Assembly: GCF_041261445.1 (NCBI RefSeq)
Contig: NZ_JBGCCU010000029.1
Coordinates: forward strand, 1 to 64,000
Source of the DNA: Catenulispora sp. EB89
GTDB taxonomy: Bacteria > Actinomycetota > Actinomycetes > Streptomycetales > Catenulisporaceae
Direction: 5' to 3'
DNA: 64,000 nucleotides
Numbering within the stretch: the first letter of the stretch is position 1; each line of letters starts with the position of its first letter. Below, piece by piece: positions 61,242 to 64,000 of the stretch. The notes under the pieces were generated by a model. That model did no database searches and was not told the origin of the DNA. It saw only the letters and a list, made by a program, of their open reading frames with translations. The translations under genes were made by a program, and so were the position numbers.

Positions 61242-62609
61242 TCAGACCCCGGTCGGGTATCCCGGGTCGAACGCGGCGGCCAGCAGGACCTCCTCCATCG
61301 AGCGCAGGACCGTCACCTGCTCGCCCGGTGTCAGGGCCTGCGTGTCCGCGCGCAGCGTCACGTTCAGCGTGTCCGGGCTGCCGTTGACGTCCAGGTAGGC
61401 CTTGACGTCCGGCGAGTTCGACCGGATCCCCCAGGTCATGCGGGACAGCGGTACCGCGTCCCAGATCTGCTCGGCGTCCGCCACCGCTTCGGGTTCGGCC
61501 ACCGGCTGCGCCAGTGTCTTGCGCCGGTCGTTGAAGTAGAGCATCAGGTCCAGCTCTTCGCCGCGCTCCTGCTCGATCCGCAGGCGGAGCTCCACCAGCC
61601 GCCGCGGGTCGTAGTACGCGTTCTTGCCGGTGGCGATCTGCGCGTGCCAGGCGCGCACCACCGCCTCGTCGAAGGAGCAGCCGCGGACGTCGAACACGCA
61701 CAGCCCCGGCTGCGCCACCGCGCTGACCGAGGCCGCGAAGTCCGGCCGGAACCGGTTGCTCACCACCATCCGGATCGCGCTCGGCCCGGCCTTGGTGACC
61801 CGCTCCAGCGCCACCGCGTACGCGGCCAGCAGCACCGGTCCGCTGTGCAGACCGGTGCGCGCGCTGATCGCGCCGACCGCCAGGAACGCCGCGCGCGAGT
61901 CGTACGTGCAGTCCCACCAGCGCGGGTCGCTGCCCTTGTAGGGCCCGTTGAACCGCCGCGCCGGGATCTCCCGCAGCCACCGCTCCCAGTACCGCAGCGA
62001 GGCCTGGCACTGCCGCTCGGCCGCCGACTCGCGCTGCTTGCGCACCAGGTCCCGGGGCTGGATGCCGGCCCGCGGAGCCAGCTCCGCGCCGGTCTCGCGG
62101 TCCAGGTTCGCCAGGTCCCCGACCAGCGCGTCGAAGCCGTAGGCGTCGATCACCATGTGCGGGTACATCGCCACGAAGTGGTCCGGCACGCCGTCCTTCC
62201 GCACGACGGCCATCCGCACCGGCCAGTCGTTCGCGATGTCGAAGGGCTCGAACTCGTACCGCACCCGGATCGCCTCGGCGACCTCGGCCGGGTCCTCGCC
62301 GTCCGCGACGTCGACGATCTCGATCCCGACCTCGCCGGATTCGGAGAGCACCTGCCGGGGCGAGCCGTCGGGCTCGGTCCGGATCCGGGTGCGCAGCGAC
62401 TCGTGCCGCTTCATGATGAACGCCAGCAGATGCTTGAGGTGGTCCAGGGTCGTGCCCTCTTCCAGCCGCATCGCTCCGCCGACCAGGAACACCCCGTCGA
62501 AGCCGGTCATCATGCGCCAGACGGTCCACTGGCCCCAGGTCAGCTCCTCGGTCCCGGAGCCCTCGCCCTGGAACGGCACCATGATCGTGTGCTGCCGCAT
62601 CGAGGTCAC
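61242..62609 (-). CDS. condensation-domain-like acyltransferase, copy 3
   Basis: The 455-residue relative has a degenerate catalytic motif: [11 protein letters not shown] in place of HHxxxDG, so the catalytic His and Asp remain but the Gly is replaced. Shared blocks with copy 1 are [20 protein letters not shown] and [14 protein letters not shown] 62609 overlaps the upstream SDR stop (GTGA), so they are coupled. The longer open frame to 63524 is out of frame with the SDR and is a shadow. Copies 1 and 3 are closer to each other than to copy 2. Confidence 0.82.
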   Translation of the reverse strand: MTSMRQHTIMVPFQGEGSGTEELTWGQWTVWRMMTGFDGVFLVGGAMRLEEGTTLDHLKHLLAFIMKRHESLRTRIRTEPDGSPRQVLSESGEVGIEIVDVADGEDPAEVAEAIRVRYEFEPFDIANDWPVRMAVVRKDGVPDHFVAMYPHMVIDAYGFDALVGDLANLDRETGAELAPRAGIQPRDLVRKQRESAAERQCQASLRYWERWLREIPARRFNGPYKGSDPRWWDCTYDSRAAFLAVGAISARTGLHSGPVLLAAYAVALERVTKAGPSAIRMVVSNRFRPDFAASVSAVAQPGLCVFDVRGCSFDEAVVRAWHAQIATGKNAYYDPRRLVELRLRIEQERGEELDLMLYFNDRRKTLAQPVAEPEAVADAEQIWDAVPLSRMTWGIRSNSPDVKAYLDVNGSPDTLNVTLRADTQALTPGEQVTVLRSMEEVLLAAAFDPGYPTGV

Positions 62610-63631
62610 CGCCCGCGCTCGGACGGAGCGCCGTCCCGTCCCGCGAGCCGCGCGGCGAACCAGTCGATGGTCGCGGTCAGCCCCTTGTCCAGGTCCACCA
62701 CCGGCGCCCAGCCCAGCGCCGAGACCGCCAGCGTGATGTCCGGCCGCCGCAGGTCCGGGTCGTCGCCCGGCCGGGGCACGAACACCGTCGGCGCGCCCGA
62801 TCCGCACAGCTCCCGCACCCGGTCGGCCAGTTCCAGGATGGTCAGCTCGGCCGGGTTGCCGATGTTGACCGGCCCGGGGAGCCCGGCGCGCGCCGCGGCC
62901 AGGATCCCGGCGACGGTGTCGTCGACGAAGCACAGCGACCTGGTCTGCGTGCCGTCCCCGGCGACCGTGATCTCCCGTCCGGCCAGGGCCTGGCTGACGA
63001 ACGTCGGCACCGCGCGGCCGTCCAGCGGCCGCATGCGCGGCCCGTAGGTGTTGAACAGCCGCACGATCGTCGTGTCGAACCCCAGATGCGTGCGGTGCGT
63101 CGCGGTCAGCGCCTCGGCGAACCGCTTCGCCTCGTCGTACTGGCTGCGCGGCCCGATCGGGTTGACGTTGCCCCAGTACGACTCGACCTGCGGGTGCACC
63201 AGCGGGTCGCCGTAGACCTCGGACGTGGACGCCAGCAGGAACCGCGCACCCTTGCGGCCGGCCAGCTCCAGCGCGTGCAGCGTGCCGTGCGAGCCGGCCT
63301 TCAGCGTGGCCAGCGGATGGCGCGCGTAGTCGTGCGGCGAGGCCGGGGAGGCGAGGTGGAAGACCGCGTCCACCGGGCCCTCGACGTCGAAGGGCGCTGT
63401 GACGTCGTGCTCGATCAGCTCGAACCCGGGGTCGCCGGCGAGGTGCGCGACGTTGTCCGGCGAGCCGGTGAGGAAGTTGTCGACGCACACCACGGCCGCG
63501 CCGGAGTCGCGCAGCCGGTCGCACAGGTGGGAGCCGACGAAGCCGGCTCCGCCGGTCACCACGGCGCGGTGGATCTCCCGTGCCGTGCCCTCGGTCCGGT
63601 GCTCCCCGGCCTGGGTCTCGCCCACGGTCAC
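62606..63631 (-). CDS. NAD-dependent epimerase/dehydratase (UDP-glucuronate decarboxylase-like)
   Basis: The 341-residue extended SDR has NAD motif [10 protein letters not shown] (near 26-35), Tyr/Lys in [13 protein letters not shown] and [19 protein letters not shown], typical of UXS-like enzymes making UDP-xylose or related sugars. GTG 63631 overlaps the ABC ATPase stop (GTGA), and its own stop overlaps copy 3. The sugar nucleotide product could feed glycosylation of a cluster metabolite, but no glycosyltransferase is in view here. Confidence 0.88.
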   Translation of the reverse strand: MTVGETQAGEHRTEGTAREIHRAVVTGGAGFVGSHLCDRLRDSGAAVVCVDNFLTGSPDNVAHLAGDPGFELIEHDVTAPFDVEGPVDAVFHLASPASPHDYARHPLATLKAGSHGTLHALELAGRKGARFLLASTSEVYGDPLVHPQVESYWGNVNPIGPRSQYDEAKRFAEALTATHRTHLGFDTTIVRLFNTYGPRMRPLDGRAVPTFVSQALAGREITVAGDGTQTRSLCFVDDTVAGILAAARAGLPGPVNIGNPAELTILELADRVRELCGSGAPTVFVPRPGDDPDLRRPDITLAVSALGWAPVVDLDKGLTATIDWFAARLAGRDGAPSERGR

Positions 63632-64000
63632 GACTCCCGCAGCGAGCGGCCGGTCTTGGTCAGGAACACGTCGTCCAGCGTCGGCCGGTGCACCTCGATC
63701 GTGGCGGTGGCGATCCCGGCGTCCTCCAGCGTCCGCATCACCAGCGGCACCGCGGTCTCGCCGGCCTCGACCGCCAGCCGCAGCCGGCCGCCGTCGCGGA
63801 CCTCGACCCCGGTCAGGTAGTCCTGGCCGGTCAGCACCTCGGAGGCCTTCTCGGCGAAGTCCTCGCCGACGCCGACCGTGACGATGTCGCCGGAGATCTC
63901 ACGCTTGAGCGCGTCGGGTGTGCCCTCGGCCACGATGGTGCCGCCGTCGATGATCGCGACGCGGTCGCAGAGCTGGTCGGCCTCTTCCAGGTAGTGCGTG
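63628..64000 (-). CDS. ABC transporter ATP-binding protein, C-terminal part (DrrA-like)
   Basis: Only the last about 124 residues lie inside the window; the gene continues past 64000. It includes the H-loop region [18 protein letters not shown] and the C-terminal DrrA-type domain ending [14 protein letters not shown]. DrrA-like ATPases drive drug export with an ABC-2 permease, probably encoded beyond the window. Its stop overlaps the SDR start. Confidence 0.88.
   Translation of the reverse strand, partial: THYLEEADQLCDRVAIIDGGTIVAEGTPDALKREISGDIVTVGVGEDFAEKASEVLTGQDYLTGVEVRDGGRLRLAVEAGETAVPLVMRTLEDAGIATATIEVHRPTLDDVFLTKTGRSLRES

Noticed and set aside
61242-63524. 760-codon fusion of a condensation-domain protein with an upstream region
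   Set aside because: The upstream third is the epimerase gene read out of frame; GTG 62609 gives the normal start.

Overview
The window is high-GC DNA with GTG starts, translationally coupled gene pairs, and genes for F420-dependent, mycothiol-type and ImmA/IrrE-type proteins. This fits a streptomycete- or Catenulispora-like actinomycete chromosome. The genus cannot be fixed from sequence alone. No rRNA, tRNA, CRISPR array or transposase gene was recognised.

Layout. 0.3-8.5 kb: alpha-glucan metabolism (a GH63-like glucosidase diverging from a run of glycogen-debranching enzyme, GT4 glucosyltransferase and branching enzyme GlgB). 8.7-15.5 kb: housekeeping and regulatory genes (prenyltransferase-fold protein, HxlR regulator with a 39-bp palindromic operator, SnoaL-like protein, ABC transporter, two-component system, maleylpyruvate-isomerase-like protein). 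15.9-27.8 kb: an enediyne PKS cassette on the + strand (unbV, unbU, pksE, tebC, flavin reductase) followed by an MFS exporter. The usual partner unbL (DUF1702) is not in this operon. Two tandem DUF1702 genes and a P450 lie about 5-8 kb further on, on the opposite strand (32.7-36.1 kb). The genes between are a CMD-family protein, a TIGR03084-like protein, an ECF sigma factor and an LLM oxidoreductase. 36.2-43.7 kb: TetR/carotenoid oxygenase divergon with an operator, AraC-type regulator, MFS transporter, SDR and TetR. 43.9-48.6 kb: secreted and lipoprotein genes and a secreted glycoside hydrolase.

48.6-64 kb is the most unusual part. An EspR-like/ImmA-IrrE/MAB_1171c-type module on the minus strand diverges from a 304-residue repetitive protein. 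That protein has 19-residue NVRE-type repeats, then twelve 14-residue NKLLASADANRVVS-type repeats, then a short Ser/Thr/Cys tail. It sits 16 nt upstream of a lyase-kinase-LanC lanthipeptide synthetase (class III/IV) whose presumed zinc ligands are WC and CC. I read this as a lanthipeptide precursor/synthetase pair with an exceptionally long repetitive leader. Next come an XRE/DUF5753 regulator, three free-standing condensation-domain-like proteins, a secreted propeller-like protein, a UDP-glucuronate-decarboxylase-like SDR and a truncated drug-type ABC ATPase.

A 1.1-kb non-coding element built of nested inverted repeats lies at 58.6-59.7 kb. A shortened relative lies at 41.9-42.1 kb, so this looks like an interspersed repeat family. 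Other repeats are an 8-bp tandem repeat at 0.2-0.3 kb and a degenerate array of about 169 bp at 29.85-30.4 kb.
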